Shown here: positions 1 to 7,395 of the stretch, one piece after another | Layout of the letters: each line of letters starts with the position of its first letter | How positions within the stretch are numbered: the stretch's first letter is position 1 | Source of the DNA: Porticoccaceae bacterium | Lineage (GTDB): Bacteria > Pseudomonadota > Gammaproteobacteria > Pseudomonadales > Porticoccaceae | Direction: 5' to 3' | Assembly (NCBI GenBank): GCA_002701765.1 | Contig: NZXB01000102.1 | Span: 9,425-25,330, forward strand | DNA: 15,906 nucleotides | The notes under the pieces: generated by a model | What the model saw: the letters and a program-made list of their open reading frames with translations, nothing else | Database searches by the model: none | Told to the model about the DNA's origin: nothing | Position numbers and translations under genes: made by a program

Positions 1-902
1 TCTTTAACCCAATTGGCCATGGTTGGCACTCCATTTTCGAAGTCACCAAAGTAGTCGCTGATTAAAAAGCCCTCGAGGCGCGCAGTTTTGGCTAAGATCT
101 GCCACATGTTATGTGGTCCCGGGAGGGACTCGTCATTATTGTATGTGGACATCCATCCGCAAAACAGGATCCTAGCATTCTTGGCCAAGTTCTTTAGGGT
201 CGCGCTCAATATCTCCCCTCCGACATTATCAAAATAGATGTCGACTCCATTAGGACAGACGTTAGCAATCGCTTGCGCCATGTTATCAGTTTTACGATAG
301 TTGATCGCGCCGTCAAAACCCAGATCTTTTGTTATCCAATCGCACTTGGCTTGTGTTCCGGCCAGGCCAACCACATGACATCCGCTGATTTTCGCAATTT
401 GTCCTGCTATAGAACCCACTGCGCCAGCAGCCGCACTGATCAATACCGTCTCTCCAGCGACGGGTTTGCCGACGTCCAGAATGCCATAGTATCCTGTCAT
501 GCCGACTGCTCCAAGAACACTTAGGTGGTTATTAATCGGCAAGCCAAGAGTCATATCTGCCGGAAAAACATAATCCTCAGGTGCTATAGAATAGTCTGAC
601 CAATTTCCCATCCCCCAAACAGTGTCGCCAACTGCATATTTGGTGCTCCTGCTCTTAACGATTTCCCCAATAACAGTGCACCAAACAGGATGACCCAGTG
701 GTATGGGAGGTAAATAATTATTGTCCATATCACTCATCCAGACACTTATTGCCGGGTCAAGCGAAAGGTACCGATTTTTTATTATGATTTGCCCCTCATC
801 TATATGGTCGAGGGTCGTTTCAGTTCTTGCTATATCAGACTCTTTTAGAAGTCCCTGAGGTCTCGAGGTGAGCAGGATTTGTCGTGTATTGAAGGTGGAC
901 AT
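1..902 (-). CDS. NADP-dependent medium-chain oxidoreductase, LTB4DH/curcumin-reductase type (3' end outside window)
   Basis: Reading leftward from the ATG at 902-900, the frame stays open for 300 codons to the window edge, so about 35-40 C-terminal residues are missing. The protein is a zinc-free medium-chain reductase. It has a GroES-like N-terminal half, then a Rossmann domain with the loop AAAGAVGS (about 157-164), a lysine in AGTQAK (about 186) where NADP-dependent members contact the 2'-phosphate, and the subfamily hallmark YFDNVGG (223-229). Relatives reduce the C=C bond of alpha,beta-unsaturated ketones or aldehydes with NADPH in the cytoplasm. An AGGA Shine-Dalgarno lies about 8 nt before the start, and a candidate promoter lies further upstream. 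It is divergent to a close paralogue at 1112, and a third paralogue sits at 7396-8406. The family assignment is firm; the substrate is unknown. Confidence 0.9.
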   Translation of the reverse strand, partial: MSTFNTRQILLTSRPQGLLKESDIARTETTLDHIDEGQIIIKNRYLSLDPAISVWMSDMDNNYLPPIPLGHPVWCTVIGEIVKSRSTKYAVGDTVWGMGNWSDYSIAPEDYVFPADMTLGLPINNHLSVLGAVGMTGYYGILDVGKPVAGETVLISAAAGAVGSIAGQIAKISGCHVVGLAGTQAKCDWITKDLGFDGAINYRKTDNMAQAIANVCPNGVDIYFDNVGGEILSATLKNLAKNARILFCGWMSTYNNDESLPGPHNMWQILAKTARLEGFLISDYFGDFENGVPTMANWVK

Positions 903-947
903 AATAGGTTCCTATGGAGTCTTATTTTTGGGTATATGTGGCGTTGC

Positions 948-976
948 ATTTTATGTTCTCCGTAGTTATTCTTCAA
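948..976 (-). promoter_or_regulatory. Candidate sigma70 promoter for the leftward reductase
   Basis: On the minus strand, TTGAAG (976-971) and TAAAAT (953-948) are separated by 17 bp. They match the -35 and -10 consensus at 4 and 5 of 6 positions. Transcription would start near 941, giving a leader of about 40 nt that contains the AGGA ribosome binding site. The -35 box lies wholly inside one of two 12-bp direct repeats and overlaps the end of an inverted repeat, which suggests regulation. Confidence 0.45.
965..976 (+). repeat. 12-bp direct repeat, copy 1 (GTTATTCTTCAA)
   Basis: This copy is identical to the one at 1012-1023 and lies 47 bp from it. It covers the candidate -35 box of the leftward reductase and adjoins the inverted repeat at 975-1004. 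Confidence 0.6.
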
Positions 977-1004
977 CTCAAATGCTGGCTGTCCAGCTTG
1001 AGTT
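975..1004. repeat. Bulged inverted repeat between divergent reductase genes (candidate operator)
   Basis: The left arm AACTCAA (975-981), two unpaired bases, and GCTGG (984-988) pair with CCAGC (993-997) and TTGAGTT (998-1004) around the 4-nt loop CTGT. That is 12 base pairs with one 2-nt bulge. The repeat lies in the 209-bp gap between two divergent paralogous reductases and touches the -35 box of the leftward one. A protein-binding dyad is the simplest reading; a hairpin in a rightward leader transcript is also possible. Confidence 0.55.
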
Positions 1005-1011
1005 TGTTTAT

Positions 1012-1023
1012 GTTATTCTTCAA
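1012..1023 (+). repeat. 12-bp direct repeat, copy 2 (GTTATTCTTCAA)
   Basis: This is an exact second copy of the repeat at 965-976, on the other side of the inverted repeat at 975-1004. It lies upstream of the rightward reductase, about 90 bp before its start codon, in the zone where an operator for that gene would be expected. Confidence 0.6.
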
Positions 1024-1111
1024 GCTAAGAGCGATTCTTTTATTCGTTGCGTGATGACTGTTTAATTGATTCTAGGGCAGCGTCACACCATTCCAGCAGA
1101 AGGGCTTAATA

Positions 1112-2134
1112 ATGAAAGTAAATCGTCAAGTACTCCTTGAATCACGTCCGGTTGGAACGCCAGTAGAGCATAACTTCAGAGTTATAGAAAATCCCATTCG
1201 TCAAATCGCGGATGGCGAGGTCCTTATACAAAACTTGTATATTTCGCTTGATGCTGGGTTTCGAAACTGGATGAAGGAAGGTAGCGGTGACCACATATTG
1301 CCAGCGATGGAAATTGGTGAGCCGGTAATGGGTCTGACATTGGGTCGGGTGGTTGAAAGCAAAAACCCGAAACTACCACTTGGTGATTTGCTTATGATTA
1401 GGGTTTCTTGGGAAGAGTATAGTATAAGCAACGGTATTGATGAGTGGTATGTGAAATTGCCTGAGGGAATTGACGCGCCTCTCAGCTATTACTTGGGTAT
1501 TTTGGGTGATACGGGGCTATCAGCCTATTTTGGGTTGACTGATGTGGGCAAACTCCAACTCGGAGAAACGTTGCTGGTTAGCGGTGCAGGTGGCGCAGTT
1601 GGGTCTGTTGCCGGCCAAATCGGCAAAATCTTTGGCGCTCGCTCTGTGGGGATTGCCGGAAGTGACGAGAAATGTCAGCGACTCATGGATGAGTTGGGTT
1701 ACGATGCTGCCGTAAATTATCGTGATACGGAGGATCTGAGTGCTGCAATTGACGAAGCTTGTCCAAACGGGGTGGACGTTTACTTCGATAATATAGGAGG
1801 CCCGTTGCTCGAGGCCGCAATTAACAACATAAATGAAAAGGCTCGAATTATACTTTGTGGCGCCATAACTGATTACCACTTGGACGAGCCAGCGCCCGGG
1901 CCTAATAATCTCTTTAATCTGTCTAAAAACGTTGCAACGATGACCGGTTTAATGTGCCATCATCAGAAAGATCGGTATGACGAGGCACGGCATCAAATAA
2001 TGGATTGGATAGAGTCTGGACAACTTAGAAGCATAGAGTATATGTCGGATGGTATTCATCGCGTGGGCCCTGCTTTTTGCGACATGTTTCAGGGAAAAAA
2101 TTTCGGTAAAACGATTGTAAAGCTTGCAGACTAA
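1112..2134 (+). CDS. NADP-dependent medium-chain oxidoreductase, LTB4DH/curcumin-reductase type
   Basis: The 340-residue, full-length protein is a zinc-free medium-chain reductase. It has a GroES-like N-terminal region, the nucleotide loop GAGGAVGS (158-165), a lysine in GSDEK (187) at the NADP phosphate-binding site, YFDNIGG (224-230), and a C-terminal GKNFGKTIVKL tail typical of the family. It should reduce an activated C=C bond with NADPH in the cytoplasm. Start choice: AGAAGGG at 1098-1104 is a good ribosome binding site 7 nt before the ATG. It clearly resembles the divergent neighbour at 1-902 and the reductase at 7396-8406, but differs enough that all three are older duplicates. It probably heads a rightward unit with the VOC and SDR genes that follow. 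The substrate is unknown. Confidence 0.92.
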   Translation: MKVNRQVLLESRPVGTPVEHNFRVIENPIRQIADGEVLIQNLYISLDAGFRNWMKEGSGDHILPAMEIGEPVMGLTLGRVVESKNPKLPLGDLLMIRVSWEEYSISNGIDEWYVKLPEGIDAPLSYYLGILGDTGLSAYFGLTDVGKLQLGETLLVSGAGGAVGSVAGQIGKIFGARSVGIAGSDEKCQRLMDELGYDAAVNYRDTEDLSAAIDEACPNGVDVYFDNIGGPLLEAAINNINEKARIILCGAITDYHLDEPAPGPNNLFNLSKNVATMTGLMCHHQKDRYDEARHQIMDWIESGQLRSIEYMSDGIHRVGPAFCDMFQGKNFGKTIVKLAD

Positions 2135-2235
2135 GATTCATCAAATATATTTTTTCAAAGAAGCAAGCGGCTAAGCCAATAAACGGCGTCCTTGCTGCTA
2201 ATCAAAATTAGGTTATTTGTTTGAAAGTGTTACCC

Positions 2236-2248
2236 CGGTCTAAGACCG
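2236..2248 (+). terminator. Short GC-rich stem-loop between reductase and VOC gene
   Basis: CGGTC (2236-2240), loop TAA and GACCG (2244-2248) form a perfect 5-bp hairpin followed by TGTTCTTT. It lies 102 nt after the reductase stop and 56 nt before the VOC start. It could be a weak intrinsic terminator or an intra-operon attenuator. A second, AT-rich 5-bp hairpin at 2198-2211 is followed by the T-rich GTTATTTGTTT. Both are short, so the call is tentative. Confidence 0.3.
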
Positions 2249-2304
2249 TGTTCTTTAAATGATCATTGCGCGCGAATAAATCAGCTAGAAAAAAGATAGG
2301 GACT

Positions 2305-2832
2305 ATGGATGACAGGCTACTAAAGCGAGAGATCTTTCAGAGCGCATGGGTAGTTGATGATGTGGAATCTGCGAGCTATTTTTGGACCCAAACCCTCGGT
2401 GTGGGGCCATTCCTACTCTTTGATTTTGTTGATGCCTTTTCCGACGTCTTATATCGAGGCGAACCCGGAGAGTTCAGGGTGTTACTGGCATTGGCTCAGT
2501 CTGGACAGACCCAAATCGAACTAATCCAACCCATGTCTCATCCGTCTGTCTATCGCGATAGTGTTGATGTCGGAAAAACTGGATTTCATCATGTTTGTGC
2601 GTGGACAAGTGACTTTGAAGCTGACCTAATGGACTTCGAGAGCATTGGTTGCCCGGCAGCGTTTTCTGCTAAAAGTGGAGAGACTCAATTTGCCTACTTT
2701 GATACACGAGACATGATTGGTTGTATGTTCGAAATTGTAACTAGAAATGAAGAAGTTGAGGAATTATTTAGGCGCGTAGAAGAGGCGGCCATTAACTGGG
2801 ATGGATCAGATCCAGTCAGAAAGGGTAATTAG
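2305..2832 (+). CDS. VOC-superfamily (glyoxalase fold) protein
   Basis: This 175-residue protein has the vicinal oxygen chelate fold in two beta-alpha-beta-beta-beta modules. The four positions that hold the metal in this family appear filled: Gln12 (in IFQSAWVV), Glu72 (QIELIQP), His96 (GFHHV; His95 is the alternative) and Glu143 (MFEIV). That layout resembles methylmalonyl-CoA epimerase and glyoxalase relatives, so a metal-dependent lyase or isomerase on a thioester or keto intermediate is plausible. Start: a TTG at 2266 would add 13 residues, mostly basic, outside the fold. The ATG at 2305 is preferred although its AGGGA motif is unusually close (2 nt). It sits between a reductase and an SDR in the same direction. 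The exact reaction is unknown. Confidence 0.8.
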   Translation: MDDRLLKREIFQSAWVVDDVESASYFWTQTLGVGPFLLFDFVDAFSDVLYRGEPGEFRVLLALAQSGQTQIELIQPMSHPSVYRDSVDVGKTGFHHVCAWTSDFEADLMDFESIGCPAAFSAKSGETQFAYFDTRDMIGCMFEIVTRNEEVEELFRRVEEAAINWDGSDPVRKGN

Positions 2833-2862
2833 GTTTCGAAAACGGTTCATCAGGAGAAAATA

Positions 2863-3702
2863 ATGTCATACCAACCATTCGACCGAAAAATGCTAAAAGG
2901 TAAGTCAGCCATTGTCACAGGAGGATATCGAGGTATTGGTCTGCAAGTTACCAAGACACTGATGGACTACGGCATGAAAATAGTTATTTTTTGCAGGAAC
3001 GAAACTGATGCTTCATCGGTGGTGGAGTCTCTAAATGAAATCTCAAAAAAAAATCGTTTAGATGCTGAGTTGATCTTGGTTTCGGGAGACGTCAATAGCC
3101 AAAGTTCTCGACAAACTGCCATCTCTGCCGCTAAAAATCTAGGCCAATACGCGGTCTTGGTTAACAATGCTGGGACGGGTGCATTTGGTGCCCTCGAAAG
3201 TCTCGAAGACCAGCAAATTTATGATACGCTCAATACAAATATTGTGAGTCCAATGCAGCTGATAGCTGCATCTTCGCGAGTATTCAGGGCTCATGGTTTT
3301 GGTCGTATTATAAATATCGGAAGCGATGTTGTGTCTTACAATCTCGCTAACGCCGCGCCCTATGTGTGTTCGAAGACTGCTTTGCAAAAAATTACTGAGC
3401 TTACCGCGTATGAGGTGACCCGAGATCTAAGTGATTTCAATGGGGCTATGGTGGCCGGTGGACCGGTTAACCCAGAACTCGATATTCGTGTTAACTTTTT
3501 AAGACTTGGAGCAACTGCTACCGATATGATCCAAAGTAGCGTGGATCAATTTGAGACCGAGGCGGATTATATGGATATGATAAACCCTAAAGACACTATC
3601 GGGAGGGTTTTCCGTTTGGAAGAAATCAATGGGGTAATAAAATATATGCTTGAGGTTGCCAATAACGGTCAGATCATCCCGCTTAGCGGTTCAGCAAACT
3701 AA
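2863..3702 (+). CDS. Short-chain dehydrogenase/reductase (SDR), atypical C-terminal part
   Basis: This 279-residue classical-type SDR has the NAD(P) loop TGGYRGIG (19-26), NNAG (101-104), a catalytic serine at 154, and Tyr167-x3-Lys171 in YVCSK. It should oxidise an alcohol or reduce a ketone. AGGAG at 2852-2856 gives a good start 6 nt downstream. Two things are odd. About 17 extra residues (roughly 191-207) sit between the active-site helix and the usual IRVN strand, and the normal Pro-Gly after that strand reads Leu-Gly (RLGATATDM). The usual DGG near the C-terminus is also absent; the chain ends IIPLSGSAN. These changes fall in the substrate-binding region. It is the last gene of the rightward group, 30 bp after the VOC gene, and convergent to the next SDR. 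Confidence 0.9.
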   Translation: MSYQPFDRKMLKGKSAIVTGGYRGIGLQVTKTLMDYGMKIVIFCRNETDASSVVESLNEISKKNRLDAELILVSGDVNSQSSRQTAISAAKNLGQYAVLVNNAGTGAFGALESLEDQQIYDTLNTNIVSPMQLIAASSRVFRAHGFGRIINIGSDVVSYNLANAAPYVCSKTALQKITELTAYEVTRDLSDFNGAMVAGGPVNPELDIRVNFLRLGATATDMIQSSVDQFETEADYMDMINPKDTIGRVFRLEEINGVIKYMLEVANNGQIIPLSGSAN

Positions 3703-3830
3703 AGTCTCCCAATGTAAAAAATTGTATATTGGCCGATTCGGCTTGTAGAAAAATAGCCAAGAGCCCGTTCACTTGAAGAGCAGTGGGTTGCTTAAAAAAA
3801 TTTTGTGTTGACAAAGGCCATATAGTCGTC

Positions 3831-3879
3831 GTGCGGCGATACCACTCTTTCTCATTGTGATTAAGAGCATATGCCGCAC
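3831..3879. repeat. Nested inverted repeat between convergent SDR genes
   Basis: The outer arms GTGCGGC (3831-3837) and GCCGCAC (3873-3879) are perfect 7-bp complements. Inside them CTCTT (3845-3849) and AAGAG (3863-3867) form a second stem with a 13-nt loop. The element lies 129 bp after the rightward SDR and 27 bp after the leftward SDR stop, so it could act as a two-way transcription end signal. Neither side has a clear T run directly after the stem. Confidence 0.4.
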
Positions 3880-3906
3880 ACTGGCTGTAAAAGCTTTGTC
3901 TAGCAG

Positions 3907-4668
3907 TTAAAATTGAATTCCTTTGGTGAAGCCTCCGTCAATGACAATATTGGTACCTACCGTGTTGCCTGAGAGAGGACTCGCAAGCAGGGCAACTTGA
4001 GTGGCGACCTCATCTGCTGTGCCCATCCTACCGAGGGGTATGGATGCGACCGTGCTCTCAAAAAATTCCGGCATTGCCTTGCTAATGTTGTCCCACGCCC
4101 CACCTTCGACGAATATTGGTCCGGGGCTAACACAGTTTACTCTGATACCTGAAGGTGCTACCTCTTGTGAGAGGGTTCCAGAGTAGTTGAGCAGTGCTGC
4201 TTTCATGGCACAGTAGGGATCAGCACCAAATCCAGCTTCGAGCGCTGCGGTTGAGGATATAATAATAATAGAGCTGGAACCCGATTTCTCTAGGTGTGGT
4301 CTAGCGGAGTTGATGCCGACTATGGTGCCTAGAATGTCTACATTAAAAACTGTTTTCCATCCCTCTATTCCGGGTTGCCCGGCGCCTATACTTACATTGG
4401 GGACAAAAATGTCGATGCCACCCAATTGTTCAGCGCATGAGTCCACCCAGGCGCTCAAGGCGTCACCATCACTGATGTCAACGCTGCTGCCAACAACTTT
4501 CACTCCATGAGCGGAGAGATCGCTGATTGCTTCAGTCACTTCAGAAGCATTGCGCGAGCATATGCCTAAGTTGCATCCCTCACCGGCTAATACTTCGGCG
4601 ATAGCTCGGCCTATGCCTTTAGTGGAGCCAGTAATCAGTGCATTTTTACCTTTAATTTTTAGATCCAT
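3907..4668 (-). CDS. Short-chain dehydrogenase/reductase (SDR)
   Basis: This 253-residue classical SDR has the cofactor loop TGSTKGIG (13-20), catalytic Ser139, Tyr152 and Lys156 (YCAMK), and the IRVNCVSPGPI segment. It also has the C-terminal IDGG tail found in FabG-like oxidoreductases. The usual NNAG motif reads NVSI (91-94), keeping only the first asparagine. A longer reading from 4722 exists. The start at 4668 is preferred because the Rossmann fold begins there directly (MDLKIKGKNALITG) and AAGGA lies 7 nt upstream. It is the last gene of the leftward catabolic block, 209 bp after an acyl-CoA dehydrogenase gene. It likely performs a beta-hydroxy/keto interconversion on a CoA intermediate, by context only. 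Confidence 0.92.
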   Translation of the reverse strand: MDLKIKGKNALITGSTKGIGRAIAEVLAGEGCNLGICSRNASEVTEAISDLSAHGVKVVGSSVDISDGDALSAWVDSCAEQLGGIDIFVPNVSIGAGQPGIEGWKTVFNVDILGTIVGINSARPHLEKSGSSSIIIISSTAALEAGFGADPYCAMKAALLNYSGTLSQEVAPSGIRVNCVSPGPIFVEGGAWDNISKAMPEFFESTVASIPLGRMGTADEVATQVALLASPLSGNTVGTNIVIDGGFTKGIQF

Positions 4669-4675
4669 GATAGTT

Positions 4676-4680
4676 TCCTT
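4676..4680 (-). promoter_or_regulatory. Ribosome binding site AAGGA deciding the SDR start
   Basis: On the minus strand AAGGA stands 7 nt before the ATG at 4668. The alternative upstream ATG at 4722 has no comparable site, so this selects the shorter protein. Confidence 0.7.
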
Positions 4681-4823
4681 TTTTGTGATGGTATCTGTTT
4701 GAGCGAGACTTTCTACCAACAACCTTCCTAGGTCTGATGCTTCATTTGCCGCTATTCATTCCAAAAGCGTTGATCAATTACGCCGAGTGTTAGACGAAAG
4801 CTGCGCAACTGTCGTTCGGCTTT

Positions 4824-4840
4824 AGTTTGAAATTCGAACT
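4824..4840. repeat. 17-bp near-palindrome upstream of SDR gene
   Basis: AGTTTGAA, a central A, and TTCGAACT form a dyad with one mismatched pair. It lies in the 209-bp gap between the acyl-CoA dehydrogenase stop at 4878 and the SDR start at 4668. It is large enough to be an operator half-site pair or a small hairpin. No promoter hexamers are convincing nearby. Confidence 0.3.
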
Positions 4841-4877
4841 CCTTTCTTGCCCCTGTGAGGCATTTTCAAGCGGTTAA

Positions 4878-6026
4878 TTAGGAATGATTATTATGGACAT
4901 TATAGTGACGGTATCGTTCCAATTGGAAGTTGGCATTTCCAAATTGCTTAGATATGACGGTTAGTCGTTTGAAGTAATGGCCTACTTTAAACTCATCGGT
5001 CATCGCAATGCCGCCGTGCATTTGAATAGCACCATAGGATATTTCGCGCGCAGATCTATCGACCCGAAATTTTAAAGCAGCCAATAGTCTATGGCGATCA
5101 TCTGATGCATTAGCAATAGCGTTCGTGGTTGCGATCAAAAGGGAATGCGACAATTCGGAGGCTATGTACATATCGACCATGCGGTGCTGTAGTGCCTGAA
5201 AACTTCCGATGGACTGCCCAAATTGTTTTCGTTGTTGGCAGTAGTCTATCGTCATTGATATTAATGCGCTCATCGCACCAACAGCTTCTGCGCAGACAGC
5301 AAAACAGGCGCGATCAAGGAGGGTATCAAGCTGACCAGCGTCAACTGTCAGCAGAGCACCTCTTTCCACTTCCACTTCATTGAGTGTTATTTCGCTGGCT
5401 CGGCGGCCGTCTATAGTCAGGTAGTCATCACAGTGAACGCCACGAACATTTTTATCAACAACAAACAGACCAATCCCATCGCTATCATGTTTCCGTCCTT
5501 TGATTCTGGCGGTTAATACTAATAAACCGGAATGCGGTGCATTTGAGACAATACTTTTTACACCATTGAGTTGCCAACTATCTTTCGACTGAAGCGCTGT
5601 GGTGCCCACATAATAGCGCTCGGCTGTATGATTTGGTTCATGATGAGCAAAAGCGCACTGAAGATCTCCAGCAATAATTGCCGGCAGATATTGCCGTCTG
5701 ATGTCCTCTGGACCAAAGGACAGGGCACCTCCACCTAGCAAAATAGTCTCTAGATACGGTTCCAGTACCAAGTGTTTTCCGAAAGCTTCAAAAAGGATTG
5801 AAATCTCCTTCGGGCCGCCGTTAAATCCTCCATCTGACTCATCAAAGGGCATGGCAAGCCATCCCATTTCAGCAAACTGTTTCCAGTGGGGGGGTGCAAC
5901 AGAAACTGGCCCGTTCGCTATCTTCCTCCGCGAGTCAAAGTCATATGTTTCCGATAGGTACTTTGATACCATATCTGACAGCATTTGCTGCTCATCCGTG
6001 AGTTTTTGGTTGGAATCAAGGGACAT
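4878..6026 (-). CDS. Acyl-CoA dehydrogenase family protein (RKQFG/HGGI-bearing subunit)
   Basis: This 382-residue protein has the acyl-CoA dehydrogenase architecture: an N-terminal helical domain, a middle beta domain, and a C-terminal helical bundle with RKQFGQSIGSFQ (266-277) and QMHGGIAMTDE (335-345), which contact FAD across the dimer. It lacks a glutamate at both known catalytic-base positions. The medium-chain YEGT segment is replaced by KQFG, and the isovaleryl-type position reads Leu-Asp-Arg (237-239). Its start is only 3 bp after the stop of the dehydrogenase at 6030-7226, and the two carry complementary motifs. They therefore most likely form one alpha2beta2 FAD enzyme like the paired FadE proteins of mycobacterial steroid degradation. 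The role would be alpha,beta-dehydrogenation of a bulky acyl-CoA, passing electrons to ETF. The pairing is inference. Confidence 0.9.
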   Translation of the reverse strand: MSLDSNQKLTDEQQMLSDMVSKYLSETYDFDSRRKIANGPVSVAPPHWKQFAEMGWLAMPFDESDGGFNGGPKEISILFEAFGKHLVLEPYLETILLGGGALSFGPEDIRRQYLPAIIAGDLQCAFAHHEPNHTAERYYVGTTALQSKDSWQLNGVKSIVSNAPHSGLLVLTARIKGRKHDSDGIGLFVVDKNVRGVHCDDYLTIDGRRASEITLNEVEVERGALLTVDAGQLDTLLDRACFAVCAEAVGAMSALISMTIDYCQQRKQFGQSIGSFQALQHRMVDMYIASELSHSLLIATTNAIANASDDRHRLLAALKFRVDRSAREISYGAIQMHGGIAMTDEFKVGHYFKRLTVISKQFGNANFQLERYRHYNVHNNHS

Positions 6027-6029
6027 AAT

Positions 6030-7226
6030 TCATCTCAAACCTAGAACTGCTCGAGCGATGATATTTCTCTGAATTTCGGCACTACCGCCATAAATTGTTG
6101 AGGCGCGCATGTTTATATATTCGGCAGAGGTAGTTACTGCATTGCTGGGGCCTATTACAGTACCCGCATAGTCAATTTCTAGCGCTTCGGATTGAAGTGG
6201 CGCGATGTATGCGCCGAGAGCATCAACGGATAGTTCTGTAATTTTTTGTCCTAATTCAGTGCCCACCAACTTTGCAACGCTGGTCAGAGCGCCCGGGTTA
6301 TCACTTGATTTTATTCGTTGTTCTGTTATTTCAAGGGCAAGAGCGTCAATCTCTAATTCTGCAAGTTTCGAAACGAAGAAAGGATCATCTTTGTAAAGTA
6401 GGCCATTATTAGAAAACTGCTCGCCAGAAATATCTCGCACTTTTGCCAAGAGCTTCTGATGGTCATTTGAATAGTTATGCCCACCCCGCTCAAACTCGAG
6501 AAGATATTTGGCTACACCCCAGCCTTCATTCTCTTCTCCCACAAGATTGGCAGATGGTATGCGGACGTCGTTAAAAAACACTTGGCACTGCTCGACGGTT
6601 CCATCCAGACCAGTTATCTCGCTAATGGTAATTCCGGTTAAATTCATATCGGCTAGCAGAAAACTTATACCAGCTTGAGGTCTACCCTCAGTCGCGGTGC
6701 GAACAAGACAAAATATTTTATTTGCACGATGTGCGAAACTCGTCCAGATCTTGGAGCCGTTCACGACGTAATCATCTCCGTCTCGTTCAGCTCGAGTTGA
6801 CAGAGAGGCTAGATCGGAGCCAGCGCCCGGTTCAGAATATCCTTGGCACCATATGTCCTCACCCGAAAGTATGCGTGGTAGATAGTCGGATTTTTGTTGT
6901 TCAGTTCCATAATGCATTAGAATTGGGCCAAGCATCTGAATGCCAAGTGCCATCAGCGCTGGTGCATTTGCCAGTTTTAGCTCACGCTGAAAAATGTACT
7001 GTTTGTTAGGCGACCATCCGGTTCCGCCATGCTCCTCTGGCCATTCCGGTGCTGACCAGCCTTTGCGATGGAGGATTTTGTGCCACTCTAGCGCGCAATC
7101 GTAGTCAGCAAAGACGCTAGTCATATTTGTTCCTGCGCGTCTTAACTTAGCCGTCAAATTTTCTTTGATGAATTGCCGGACTTCATTTCGGAACGCAATT
7201 TCTTCTTCATTCATATAGAGTCTCAC
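6030..7226 (-). CDS. Acyl-CoA dehydrogenase family protein (candidate catalytic-base subunit)
   Basis: This 398-residue acyl-CoA dehydrogenase has the middle-domain signature CQGYSEPGAGSDLASL (127-142), NGSKIWTS (156-163), and the C-terminal YGGSAEIQRNIIARAVLGL. The usual RxQFG motif is missing, but the neighbour at 4878 supplies it. Glu246 in EFERGGHN lies where isovaleryl-type enzymes keep their catalytic base, while the medium-chain position (YGGS) has Gly instead of Glu. So this is the likely base-donating partner of a heteromeric enzyme. Start: GTG at 7226 gives an N-terminus that lines up with family members (M-x-L-x(4)-EEE-x-AFR), but an ATG four codons later has a slightly better GAG-type site; either is possible. 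The gene follows a reductase gene after 169 bp. Confidence 0.9.
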   Translation of the reverse strand: MRLYMNEEEIAFRNEVRQFIKENLTAKLRRAGTNMTSVFADYDCALEWHKILHRKGWSAPEWPEEHGGTGWSPNKQYIFQRELKLANAPALMALGIQMLGPILMHYGTEQQKSDYLPRILSGEDIWCQGYSEPGAGSDLASLSTRAERDGDDYVVNGSKIWTSFAHRANKIFCLVRTATEGRPQAGISFLLADMNLTGITISEITGLDGTVEQCQVFFNDVRIPSANLVGEENEGWGVAKYLLEFERGGHNYSNDHQKLLAKVRDISGEQFSNNGLLYKDDPFFVSKLAELEIDALALEITEQRIKSSDNPGALTSVAKLVGTELGQKITELSVDALGAYIAPLQSEALEIDYAGTVIGPSNAVTTSAEYINMRASTIYGGSAEIQRNIIARAVLGLR

Positions 7227-7299
7227 AAAGAAGCTTTACCGTAGTTTATTTTCATTGTTCGGGGTTTGAATTACAGCAAGTAAGACAAGACCGCGCACA

Positions 7300-7327
7300 A
7301 TTGTATCTGCAAAATTCATTTAAGCAA
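7300..7327 (-). promoter_or_regulatory. Possible internal promoter before the acyl-CoA dehydrogenase pair
   Basis: On the minus strand TTGCTT (7327-7322) and TACAAT (7305-7300) are 16 bp apart. The -10 box matches 5 of 6 positions, but the -35 matches only 3. It lies in the 169-bp gap before the acyl-CoA dehydrogenase pair, the largest gap within the first part of the leftward block, so a second transcription start here is plausible but weakly supported. Confidence 0.22.
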
Positions 7328-7395
7328 CATTTTGGATATCAGGTCTCAGTAATGACAATTCTCTCGAAATTAATAGAAACGAAAGATCATTCATT

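Noticed and set aside
868..1065. A 65-codon rightward open frame with a hydrophobic stretch between the divergent reductases
   Set aside because: It starts inside the opposite-strand reductase gene, has no ribosome binding site, and covers the promoter, dyad and direct repeats. It is better explained as regulatory DNA.
2266..2304. A TTG start adding 13 residues to the VOC protein
   Set aside because: It is a rare start codon with no ribosome binding site, and the added basic residues lie outside the fold.
3808..3826. TTGACA at 3808-3813 with TATAGT at 3821-3826, looking like promoter boxes
   Set aside because: The spacer is only 7 bp and there is no rightward gene downstream.
4669..4722. 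An N-terminal extension of 18 residues on the SDR at 3907-4668
   Set aside because: The extension lies before the Rossmann fold, has no family match, and AAGGA directly precedes the internal ATG.
7236..7319. A 27-codon leftward open frame (begins MNFADTIVRGLVLLAV) before the acyl-CoA dehydrogenase pair
   Set aside because: It has no ribosome binding site, is very short, and overlaps a possible promoter. The hydrophobic run alone is not enough.
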